This document shows positions 1-4,987 of a stretch of DNA of 10,665 nt, in pieces. The notes under the pieces were generated by a model, which worked only from the letters and a program-made list of their open reading frames with translations, was not told the DNA's origin and ran no database searches. The stretch is from SIG438 sp034117945 (GTDB lineage: Bacteria > Bacillota > Clostridia > HGM11514). Position 1 is the first letter of the stretch, and each line of letters opens with the position of its first letter. The DNA lies in the NCBI GenBank assembly GCA_034117945.1, contig JAXEOR010000027.1, forward strand, positions 1 to 10,665, read 5' to 3'. The position numbers were made by a program, and so were the translations under genes.

Positions 1-806
1 ATCAAATGAACATTGTTCACATATCCAAAATTGTAAATTCGTTTGCGGGAAATCAGACGGTCAATTTTCCGCTTTGCCCGCAGATTGTTTCCGCACACGC
101 ACAGCACCTGAACATCCAAAGGAATACAGTCGATCTCCTCAATCATTTTAGACAAATTCCCGTAACCCATGCTGCCGCTCATCACCAGGACGGTGTCCTT
201 ATTTTTAATGCCCAGCTTTGCTCTGGCCTCCTCCTTGGGAATTTTTTTAGAAAACTGTTCTCCAATAGGAATCCCGATAGGCAGCACCTTTTCCAGCGGT
301 ACGCCTCGCTTTTCCAGCTGAAGATTCATCAAATGGGAGGGGGTAACATAATAATCAATCTCCGTATCCTCCCAAAAGGGGTGCAGAGTGAAATCCGTTA
401 CAATCCCCACCGCCTTGACCCGGGTCACATAGCCCTTGCGCCGCAGCACCGTTACCAGATGAGCCGACAGAACATGGGTGCATACAATCACGTCCGGCTG
501 AAACGCAGCCAGATAATCCGTCAGCTTCCGTGACAGAATCACGTTCACCAGCTTTCCCAAGGAAAAGGGGTTGGTAAAGGTTCCGTTTTTTTCCGCCTGA
601 CGGTACATTCTGCCGTATTCCCTGGGAGACACCTTGGTAGACAGCAGATACCCCTTCGACAAAGAATCACTGTACACCGGGCTGATATATTCATACACAT
701 CCAACACAGCACATTCCGCTCCCCGAGCCTCCAAGGCCGCCACAGTCGCCTTTGCCGCCTGATGGTGCCCCTGCCCCGTGGAAACAGACATAACCAAAAC
801 CTTCAA
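1..806 (-). CDS. MGDG synthase / UgtP-like diacylglycerol glycosyltransferase, N-terminal part (C-terminus outside window)
   Basis: Partial gene; about 268 codons are visible and the 3' end lies beyond the left edge. The protein starts LKVLVMSVSTGQGHHQAAKA; the GQGHHQAA glycine/histidine motif (residues 11-18) is typical of the MGDG-synthase N-terminal domain. Near residues 205-225 a VLVMSGSMGYGN segment marks the start of the nucleotide-sugar-binding GT28-type domain. Family members transfer glucose or galactose from a UDP-sugar to diacylglycerol at the inner membrane face, making glycolipids and lipoteichoic acid anchors. I chose a TTG start at 806: an in-frame TGA (809-807) directly precedes it, and GGAGG (819-815) lies 8 nt upstream. 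An in-frame ATG at 791 is the alternative but has poorer RBS spacing. A SigA-like promoter lies upstream at 920-948. The family call is firm; the exact sugar and acceptor cannot be told from this part. Confidence 0.88.
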   Translation of the reverse strand, partial: MKVLVMSVSTGQGHHQAAKATVAALEARGAECAVLDVYEYISPVYSDSLSKGYLLSTKVSPREYGRMYRQAEKNGTFTNPFSLGKLVNVILSRKLTDYLAAFQPDVIVCTHVLSAHLVTVLRRKGYVTRVKAVGIVTDFTLHPFWEDTEIDYYVTPSHLMNLQLEKRGVPLEKVLPIGIPIGEQFSKKIPKEEARAKLGIKNKDTVLVMSGSMGYGNLSKMIEEIDCIPLDVQVLCVCGNNLRAKRKIDRLISRKRIYNFGYVNNVHL

Positions 807-919
807 TCAAATCCCCTCCAATCATCCATATCAAATCAACCGTAGTTTTCAAAAATCATCCAAGATTGATGCATTCAAATTTCCTCAAAAGGCAAATCGC
901 CCAACACAATGCTACAACA

Positions 920-948
920 ATTATATCTCATTTTCCCAAAAAAAACAA
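920..948 (-). promoter_or_regulatory. SigA-type promoter for the glycosyltransferase gene
   Basis: On the minus strand TTGTTT (948-943), a 17-nt spacer, then a perfect TATAAT (925-920). The predicted start near 913 leaves a leader of roughly 105 nt before the TTG codon at 806. No convincing riboswitch or terminator was seen in that leader. Sequence match only; no expression evidence. Confidence 0.6.
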
Positions 949-960
949 GTCCCTGCCCGC

Positions 961-987
961 ACATTTTTCCCAGCGTTTCATAATATG
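961..987 (+). promoter_or_regulatory. Possible mother-cell sporulation (SigK-like) promoter for the small-protein cluster
   Basis: AC at 961-962, 16 nt, then CATAATATG at 979-987. This differs by one base from the Bacillus SigK pattern AC-N16-CATAnnnTA. It sits 36 nt before the first small ORF, and no good SigA promoter was found in the gap. The motif is short and degenerate, so this is an inference that fits a spore-coat role rather than proof of one. Confidence 0.25.
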
Positions 988-1022
988 ACACTGAAGACTC
1001 CGTGAGGGGAGGTGAAACACCC

Positions 1023-1130
1023 ATGTCAGGAAACTGCGGTATCTTTGGCGAAAACAGTGAAATTTTATTTTTCATTCTTGTTTTCCTTTTGATCTTCTGC
1101 TGCGGGTGCGGATGCGGCTGCAACAACTAG
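1023..1130 (+). CDS. Cys-rich hydrophobic small protein 1 (35 aa)
   Basis: A 35-residue ORF starting at ATG 1023, 8 nt after a very strong GGGGAGGTG (1006-1014). Residues 1-13 are polar with one Cys. Residues 14-25 are an unbroken hydrophobic stretch (ILFFILVFLLIF), and residues 26-35 are CCGCGCGCNN, five Cys alternating with Gly. The layout resembles the tiny Gly/Cys-rich YjcZ-like sporulation peptides of Bacillota, but I cannot assign a family with certainty. It is the first of three consecutive micro-genes with the same plan (hydrophobic core with Cys-rich ends), each with its own RBS, closing at a hairpin at 1469-1498. No maturation enzyme or transporter is adjacent, so nothing supports a processed peptide antibiotic. 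The RBS, composition and repetition of the pattern make it very probably a real gene. Confidence 0.75.
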   Translation: MSGNCGIFGENSEILFFILVFLLIFCCGCGCGCNN

Positions 1131-1168
1131 CAACATAAAAAATTCAAAACGGAAAAGAGGTGAAAAAT

Positions 1169-1288
1169 ATGGGATTCCTGGGACGTTTCGGAGGCAACGG
1201 CTGTAACAATGATACAGTATTGTGGTTCATCATTTTGTTCCTGCTGCTGTTCTGGTGCGGAAATGAGAACAATTGCTGTGATAACTAA
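1169..1288 (+). CDS. Cys-rich hydrophobic small protein 2 (39 aa)
   Basis: A 39-residue ORF with ATG at 1169 preceded by AGAGGTG (1156-1162). It starts 38 nt after the stop of small protein 1 and ends 19 nt before small protein 3. Residues 1-15 are Gly/Asn-rich with one Cys (MGFLGRFGGNGCNND). Residues 16-29 (TVLWFIILFLLLFW) form a short transmembrane-length helix. The tail holds CGNENNCCDN with three Cys. It is clearly of the same type as its upstream neighbour (hydrophobic FIILFLLLF-like core followed by Cys), which suggests an old tandem duplication. Similar peptides are common in clostridial genomes and are usually left hypothetical; a spore-coat or membrane-associated role is inference. 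The opposite-strand ORFs here are shadows. Confidence 0.75.
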   Translation: MGFLGRFGGNGCNNDTVLWFIILFLLLFWCGNENNCCDN

Positions 1289-1307
1289 GATAGATGGAGG
1301 GTAAAAC

Positions 1308-1454
1308 ATGTCTGAAATCAGTACGAATAACTGTGGATGCGGCGGTATTGGAACTGGTCAGGATATCTGGATCTGGGTCATTATCGCGATTGTCATTATC
1401 TGCCTGCTGTGCAACGACGGCTTTGGCGGTATTGGCGGCGGCTGCTGCAGATAA
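1308..1454 (+). CDS. Cys/Gly-rich hydrophobic small protein 3 (48 aa)
   Basis: A 48-residue ORF with ATG at 1308 and RBS TGGAGGG (1295-1301), last of the trio. Residues 1-19 are polar and Gly-rich with CGCGG. Residues 20-34 (IWIWVIIAIVIICLL) form a short hydrophobic helix. The tail runs CNDGFGGIGG and then ends GCCR; six Cys in all (9, 11, 32, 35, 46, 47). The plan matches the two preceding peptides though the core differs more in sequence. The three lie within 432 bp, suggesting one transcript that ends at the hairpin 15 nt downstream. Cys pairs could cross-link into a proteinaceous layer or bind metal; neither can be decided here. Confidence 0.75.
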   Translation: MSEISTNNCGCGGIGTGQDIWIWVIIAIVIICLLCNDGFGGIGGGCCR

Positions 1455-1468
1455 AACATAACCACCAA

Positions 1469-1498
1469 GAAGCAGAAGACTTTCCCGTCTTCTGCTTC
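1469..1498 (+). terminator. Hairpin terminator after small-protein cluster
   Basis: A perfect 12-bp stem (1469-1480 with 1487-1498) with a 6-nt loop TTTCCC, starting 15 nt after the stop of small protein 3. The following T-run is weak (TGTTTG), so termination may be partial. Confidence 0.65.
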
Positions 1499-1615
1499 TG
1501 TTTGCAATATGCTGCCCCGACAATCTTTTTTTCTTAGGCAAAATCAGTGCCGGACTGCATAAACTTCATTTTTTTGTATAGGATAATCATAAGTCAATCA
1601 ATCGGAGGAATTGCC

Positions 1616-2032
1616 ATGTTTGAACTAACCCCCTGGAATCAATCCAATGTTTTTACTCCCTTGCGGGAAATAGAAAGCTTTTTCAATTCATCCGGCTTTT
1701 CGGGCTTCCGAACCGAAATCAGCGACCACAAGGAATACTATCTGCTGGAGGCCCACCTTCCCGGTATGAGAAAAGAGGATATCTCCGTCCGGATCAATCA
1801 AAATTATATGACCATCCAGGCTCGCCGGCAGGTGGAACGAACCCAGACCAACCAACAGGAGCAGTACCTGTATCAGGAGCGCCATTCCCGCTCCTACTCC
1901 CGCAGCTTTGACATTTCCGCAATTCAATCAGACCGGATCAAGGCAAGCTTCGAAAACGGTCGTTTAAGCATCATCCTTCCCAAAAAAGAACCGGCTCCCG
2001 GTACCCCCGAATGGCTGGAAATTCAGTCATAA
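1616..2032 (+). CDS. Hsp20/alpha-crystallin family small heat-shock protein
   Basis: A 138-residue protein. Small heat-shock proteins are ATP-independent cytoplasmic holdases that keep unfolded proteins soluble under stress. The alpha-crystallin domain spans about residues 30-123. Visible marks are the early strand YYLLEAHLPGMRKEDISV and the closing A-x4-G-x-L signature (ASFENGRL, residues 110-117). The N-terminal arm is short (about 30 residues, starting MFELTPWN as is usual in clostridial members). The typical C-terminal I-x-I oligomerisation motif is not obvious (tail ends EWLEIQS). Start ATG 1616 was chosen for GGAGGA at 1604-1609 and the family-like N-terminus; an upstream in-frame start at 1547 lacks support. 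No CIRCE element was found and no convincing promoter. tspO follows after 41 nt with no terminator between, so the two are probably co-transcribed. Confidence 0.93.
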   Translation: MFELTPWNQSNVFTPLREIESFFNSSGFSGFRTEISDHKEYYLLEAHLPGMRKEDISVRINQNYMTIQARRQVERTQTNQQEQYLYQERHSRSYSRSFDISAIQSDRIKASFENGRLSIILPKKEPAPGTPEWLEIQS

Positions 2033-2073
2033 GCCGCCCTTTTTTCTCATATGCTGGCATTGGAGGTGAAACA

Positions 2074-2538
2074 ATGAAGATTCAATGGAAGTCACTACTG
2101 TGGAATTTAGCCCTTCCCCTGCTGACAGGAGGCCTGGCCGCCCTGTTGACCGCCCATTCCATGAAACAGTTTGAACAACTGAACCAACCCTTTTTTGCGC
2201 CGCCGGGATGGTTGTTTCCGGTGGTATGGACAATACTCTATCTGCTCATGGGTGTTTCCGCCTATCTGGTATCAACCGCAGACAGTCCCTATCGGCTCAC
2301 CGCCCTGCGACTTTATGGTATCCAGCTGGCCGTCAACTTTTTCTGGCCCATTCTGTTTTTCCGAATGCAGGCCTTTTTAGGCGCCTTTTTCTGGCTGCTC
2401 CTTTTGTGGATTCTGATTCTGGCCATGATTGTTCTGTTTTATCGGGTAAAGCCAAAAGCCGCCTATTTGCAGATTTTCTATCTCCTTTGGGTGACCTTTG
2501 CGGGCTGTCTGAACCTAGCGATTGCCATCCTGAATTAA
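2074..2538 (+). CDS. tspO: TspO/MBR family membrane protein (tryptophan-rich sensory protein)
   Basis: A 154-residue protein with five predicted membrane helices (about residues 8-27, 46-66, 79-97, 101-123, 130-152), the TspO fold. Family landmarks are PPGWLFPVVWTILYLLMG (43-60), NFFWPILFF (88-96) and a C-terminal W-TFAGCLNLAIAILN (139-154). TspO proteins bind porphyrins and other hydrophobic ligands and are linked to tetrapyrrole handling and oxidative stress; the role in anaerobes is not settled. Start ATG 2074 is set by TGGAGGTGA (2061-2069); the in-frame start at 2011 lies inside the Hsp20 gene and is rejected. It sits 41 nt behind the Hsp20 gene, suggesting a small stress-related operon, and is followed by a clear terminator. 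Confidence 0.93.
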   Translation: MKIQWKSLLWNLALPLLTGGLAALLTAHSMKQFEQLNQPFFAPPGWLFPVVWTILYLLMGVSAYLVSTADSPYRLTALRLYGIQLAVNFFWPILFFRMQAFLGAFFWLLLLWILILAMIVLFYRVKPKAAYLQIFYLLWVTFAGCLNLAIAILN

Positions 2539-2587
2539 TCAAGGGCTTGCACTCCTCAAGCCCCCTTGGCACCGCACAATGTTATGA

Positions 2588-2631
2588 GACCTGTTCGGTC
2601 TCCGGCAAAATCACCGGAAACCGAACAGGTC
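2588..2631 (+). terminator. Intrinsic terminator of the hsp20-tspO unit, nested hairpin
   Basis: The outer stem is a perfect 12 bp (GACCTGTTCGGT 2588-2599 with its complement 2620-2631). An inner 5-bp stem TCCGG/CCGGA (2601-2605 and 2614-2618) closes an 8-nt loop. It is followed by T-rich sequence TGTTTCATTTTCCCTTTTTTT on the plus strand. On the minus strand no T-run follows, so it serves tspO. Confidence 0.8.
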
Positions 2632-2668
2632 TGTTTCATTTTCCCTTTTTTTATTTGCTTGTCCTTTT

Positions 2669-2992
2669 TTAATAGGCAGGTGCCAAAAGATCTCTTTCGT
2701 CCTCCAGCAGAATCTCCAAAACATCCCGCAGGGAGACAGGCGTCACCGTGTTGCTGGCCAGGATGGACACCATATCGTTCATTCTGACCATAGAACAGCA
2801 CACATCAGAAATCAATTTAGATTCGATGATTTCCTGATTGTCACAGCTGCGCTTCACCACCTCAACGCCGTAGGTTGACAAATTCAGCTGAGAGGGCAGG
2901 TTTAATATGGAATGCTTTACCGTGTAATATTCTAAATAGCAATCCCCCTCCGGCAGTGCAAGCTTCACTTTCTCACGTAATTCTTTTTGCAT
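2669..2992 (-). CDS. Small uncharacterised protein, DUF6514-like
   Basis: A 107-residue soluble protein with no signal peptide or membrane segment. RBS GGAGGG (3006-3001) lies 8 nt before ATG 2992. A middle segment YGVEVVKR (residues 41-48) and a C-terminal helix region with NTVTPVSLRDVLEILLED (81-98) match what I recall of the DUF6514 family, which is widespread in Clostridia and of unknown function. The family name is from memory and not from a search. The gene is alone: convergent with tspO, and divergent from the 75-aa membrane protein across a 339-bp gap. A perfect -10 TATAAT lies at 3038-3033. Confidence 0.75.
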   Translation of the reverse strand: MQKELREKVKLALPEGDCYLEYYTVKHSILNLPSQLNLSTYGVEVVKRSCDNQEIIESKLISDVCCSMVRMNDMVSILASNTVTPVSLRDVLEILLEDERDLLAPAY

Positions 2993-3258
2993 TTTCTTTT
3001 CCCTCCGTTTTTAAATTTTTTATTGTATCTTTATTATACAAAAAGAATCAGGAAAAGTATCGAAAAAAACATCGAAAAAATCCTATTATTTTCCGACAAA
3101 TAATGATTTTATTCCTTCCAAAAATGGAATATTTATAATGTATTTTCCACAATTTATGGAACAGATTCCTTTTTTGAAGCTTGTGGGATAATAATGGTAC
3201 AGTAAAATAAGTTTTTTTGCTGCAACCTGTAGAAAATTTGCGCAGAAAAAATTACCGC

Positions 3259-3288
3259 TTGCTTTGGTAAGAGGGAAAATGCTATAAT
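3259..3288 (+). promoter_or_regulatory. Candidate promoter of the 75-aa membrane protein gene
   Basis: TTGCTT (3259-3264), an 18-nt spacer, and TATAAT (3283-3288). The -10 lies in the left arm of the 12-bp inverted repeat at 3280-3315, so a protein bound there would be expected to block it. The -35 matches only three of six consensus bases. Confidence 0.45.
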
Positions 3289-3315
3289 AAACCCGTACCT
3301 TTCTTTATTATAGCA
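3280..3315. repeat. Perfect 12-bp inverted repeat, operator-like
   Basis: TGCTATAATAAA (3280-3291) and TTTATTATAGCA (3304-3315), exact reverse complements separated by 12 bp. The left arm contains the plus-strand -10 box. The right arm ends three bases before the ribosome binding site AAGGAGA (3318-3324) of the next gene. If transcription starts near 3295, the transcript lacks the left arm, so the symmetry would act as a DNA operator rather than an RNA hairpin. Confidence 0.6.
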
Positions 3316-3331
3316 CAAAGGAGAATCCCCC

Positions 3332-3559
3332 GTGAAGCTGAATCAAATTCATCCCTACTCAAAATTTATTCTGTTGACAGGATTTCGCGCAGCAACCTGG
3401 CTGTTGGCCGAAGGATTGGTTCTTTATCTGTGGTGCAAAGCCAATTCCTTTTTTCTTGTTTCATCCGCTCTTTCCATCGCTCCTACCGCCCTGCAGCTTT
3501 TGGTGATCTGCTTTTGGGGTGCCGCCCTGTCAGAATGCTTTCTCAGAAAAAAGGCTTAA
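3332..3559 (+). CDS. Small two-helix membrane protein of unknown function (75 aa)
   Basis: A 75-residue hydrophobic protein starting with GTG at 3332, with AAGGAGA (3318-3324) 7 nt upstream. Two transmembrane segments are visible, about residues 12-34 and 40-66, joined by a short loop (CKANSF). The C-terminus is basic (FLRKKA), which suggests it lies in the cytoplasm. I do not recognise a family. It has its own candidate promoter, an operator-like inverted repeat and a strong terminator, so it is a single-gene unit and very likely real. It converges on the beta-lactamase-fold gene. Confidence 0.75.
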   Translation: MKLNQIHPYSKFILLTGFRAATWLLAEGLVLYLWCKANSFFLVSSALSIAPTALQLLVICFWGAALSECFLRKKA

Positions 3560-3597
3560 AAGAGTCGGAACGGTGTATGTGCCGTTCCGACTCTTTT
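3558..3597. terminator. Bidirectional intrinsic terminator
   Basis: A 13-bp GC-rich stem (AGAGTCGGAACGG 3561-3573 with 3582-3594), extended by A-T pairs, with an 8-nt loop. On the plus strand it ends in seven or more T; on the minus strand TTTT follows. It overlaps the stop codon of the 75-aa gene and abuts the stop codon of the convergent serine hydrolase, so it probably serves both. Confidence 0.88.
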
Positions 3598-3598
3598 T

Positions 3599-4468
3599 TT
3601 AATCGTTTAAATAGGAATAAACCAGCTGAGACAGCTCCGCAATGGTCTGCTGGCTTTCCAGCCCATCCAAAGTTTGATTGACAATCACGCAGATCACATA
3701 ATCGCACTTGGGAGAAAACACAATGCCAACATCCGCCTGAATGTCATCCGTTTCCCCCGTTTTGTTCGCCACCCTTGCCCCGCCCGGCAGCAAAGCGGGA
3801 ATTTTCCATCTTCTGGTCTGCCCCAAAAGCAAATACAGCATTTCCTGATCATACTGGGGAGAAACACATTCTTTCCGGTAAATTTGCTCCAGGATAATAC
3901 CGCAGTCCTGCACCGTTGTCAAATTCTGCCCTGGAACCAAAAAACCGGGATCGTAATCAAACAGCATCATTCCGTCCTGAGTTTGGGTGCAGCCCAGCTC
4001 CTGAGCCGTTTGAGTGACCCGCTCGGCTCCTGCCTCAAAGCTGCCCTGACCCAGAGCCGCCACAATCTCGTTAGACGCAGCGTTATCGCTGACGGTGATC
4101 ATCTTTTCCGCCAGCTCCAGCAGCTCCTCTGTCAGCTCCAGCTCAGACCGCTGAGCCGCCTGATACAAGGCAACCATCCGAAACAGCTTGATCACGCTGG
4201 CCGGCTGCATCTGCACAGAATTGTATACCAGCTCTTCCTCTGTCTCCAGATTTTTAAGATACACCGACCATTGGCCGCTCTTTCCCGCAATCAGCCCCTC
4301 GATTTTCTCCTCCAGGGGTCCCATGGGCGGAATCTGATGCTCCAATAACCGGCTGGCTGCCATCGCCTCTTCCTCCCAAAGCAGAGAATCACCGGTTTGG
4401 TCATGCAGGGCTGAGCCCAAGGTAAATACAAGACAAACTCCCAAGCAAACAAAAAGCTTTTTGATCAT
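3599..4468 (-). CDS. Exported serine hydrolase of the class A beta-lactamase fold
   Basis: A 289-residue protein with an N-terminal export signal (MIKK, then hydrophobic residues 5-20). The active-site triad of the penicillin-recognising serine enzymes is in order: S-x-x-K as SVIK (91-94), SDN (127-129) and KTG (236-238). The class A omega-loop E-x-x-L-N is not recognisable; the matching stretch reads LFDYDPGF then NLTT (residues 169-185). It may therefore be a poor deacylator and act on peptidoglycan peptides rather than as a true beta-lactamase. Clostridial homologues are usually called only serine hydrolase. Start ATG 4468 was chosen because the longer frame to 4507 begins inside the upstream gene's terminator, whereas 4468 gives a clean signal peptide with GGGAGAAG 8-15 nt upstream. 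Whether it gives beta-lactam resistance cannot be judged from sequence. Confidence 0.87.
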   Translation of the reverse strand: MIKKLFVCLGVCLVFTLGSALHDQTGDSLLWEEEAMAASRLLEHQIPPMGPLEEKIEGLIAGKSGQWSVYLKNLETEEELVYNSVQMQPASVIKLFRMVALYQAAQRSELELTEELLELAEKMITVSDNAASNEIVAALGQGSFEAGAERVTQTAQELGCTQTQDGMMLFDYDPGFLVPGQNLTTVQDCGIILEQIYRKECVSPQYDQEMLYLLLGQTRRWKIPALLPGGARVANKTGETDDIQADVGIVFSPKCDYVICVIVNQTLDGLESQQTIAELSQLVYSYLND

Positions 4469-4491
4469 GCCCTTTCTTCTCCCGTAAAAAA

Positions 4492-4523
4492 GAAAACCGA
4501 AGAACAATGCCCCTTCGGTTTTC
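4492..4523 (-). terminator. Intrinsic terminator after the CD1247-like gene
   Basis: On the minus strand an 11-bp stem GAAAACCGAAG (4523-4513) pairs with 4502-4492 around a 10-nt loop, followed by TTTTTT (4491-4486). It lies just past the stop codon at 4532 and ends the efp-CD1247 unit. Its position argues against the longer serine hydrolase start at 4507. Confidence 0.82.
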
Positions 4524-4531
4524 CTAATTGA

Positions 4532-4966
4532 TTATTCGCAATCCTCGCAGTTTTCTCCGTCGCAGCCATCGCAGCAGGAGAAATCAAATTCAATTTCCTC
4601 TTCGCAATTGGGGCAGATGATACTGTCCTGGGTTTCCAGCATTTCATCATCTACATAAATTTTCTCATCGCAGTTGGGGCAAGTGATTTCAAAATAATCC
4701 TCATCATAGTCATCCTCGTAATCGTCATCATAATCGTCCTCGTCCCCGTACAAATCCTCTTCCACGTCACCCAGATCATGGTCGATTTCGTCAATCAATT
4801 CTTCCATTTCGCCGATTTCGTCATCCAGGGAGGAAACCTCCTCTGCAATGTCCTCCAGGGCGCCTACAATGGCCTTTAACAGCTTGCCCTCCTTGGTATC
4901 GGTATCCAGATCCAAGCCTTCAGCCAGCCCTGCCAGATAGGCAATTTTTTCTTTTAACTGATCCAT
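4532..4966 (-). CDS. CD1247 N-terminal domain-type acidic zinc-ribbon protein
   Basis: A 144-residue, very acidic protein. Residues 1-45 (MDQLKEKIAYLAGLAEGLDL...) match the N-terminal domain named after C. difficile CD1247, from memory. Residues 45-72 look like a coiled coil (LDDEIGEMEELIDEIDHDL). Residues 73-93 are an almost pure Asp/Glu/Tyr linker. A zinc-ribbon pair follows, CPNC at 96-99 and CPNC at 118-121, and the tail adds five more Cys (131, 132, 135, 140, 143). Function is unknown; zinc binding is inferred from the Cys pairs. It follows efp after only 21 nt, with RBS AGGAGG (4978-4973) in the gap, so it is co-transcribed with efp. A translation-related role is suggested only by that neighbour. 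Confidence 0.85.
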   Translation of the reverse strand: MDQLKEKIAYLAGLAEGLDLDTDTKEGKLLKAIVGALEDIAEEVSSLDDEIGEMEELIDEIDHDLGDVEEDLYGDEDDYDDDYEDDYDEDYFEITCPNCDEKIYVDDEMLETQDSIICPNCEEEIEFDFSCCDGCDGENCEDCE

Positions 4967-4987
4967 AACAAACCTCCTGATATTCTC

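Larger units (their letters stand above)
2993..3331. promoter_or_regulatory. AT-rich divergent intergenic region (339 bp)
   Basis: No coding ORF with an RBS was found here. It holds the minus-strand -10 TATAAT (3038-3033) for the DUF6514-like gene, with no good -35. Three Spo0A-box-like 9-mers lie on the minus strand (3067-3059, 3079-3071, 3100-3092). There are two TTCCA...TGGAA inverted repeats (3116-3129 with a 4-nt gap and 3145-3161 with a 7-nt gap). A perfect 12-bp inverted repeat over the plus-strand -10 lies at 3280-3315. These are described in the findings; only the -10 boxes and the inverted repeats are direct observations. Confidence 0.5.

Noticed and set aside
6..533. 175-codon plus-strand ORF at the left edge
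   Set aside because: It is the opposite strand of the MGDG-synthase-like gene, has no RBS, and its product has no recognisable features.
1023..1454. RiPP or bacteriocin precursor cluster
   Set aside because: The peptides are Cys-rich and small, but no radical SAM enzyme, lanthionine synthetase, peptidase-transporter or immunity gene is adjacent, and the core is a membrane helix rather than leader plus core peptide.
875..1541. Three minus-strand ORFs (875-1126, 1127-1309, 1230-1541) opposite the micro-proteins
   Set aside because: They have no RBS, low-complexity products and no promoter logic, while the plus strand has three ORFs with strong RBSs and a shared design.
1547..1615. Longer Hsp20 start at 1547
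   Set aside because: The extension has no RBS, is not family-like, and GGAGGA sits in front of ATG 1616.
3071..3089. SigH-type promoter on the minus strand upstream of the DUF6514-like gene
   Set aside because: ATAGGATTT fits the -35 pattern well, but no GAAT-type -10 occurs at the right spacing.
3674..4348. 224-codon plus-strand ORF
   Set aside because: It is antisense to the serine hydrolase, which has all three catalytic motifs; His/Leu/Gln-rich composition is typical of a shadow frame.
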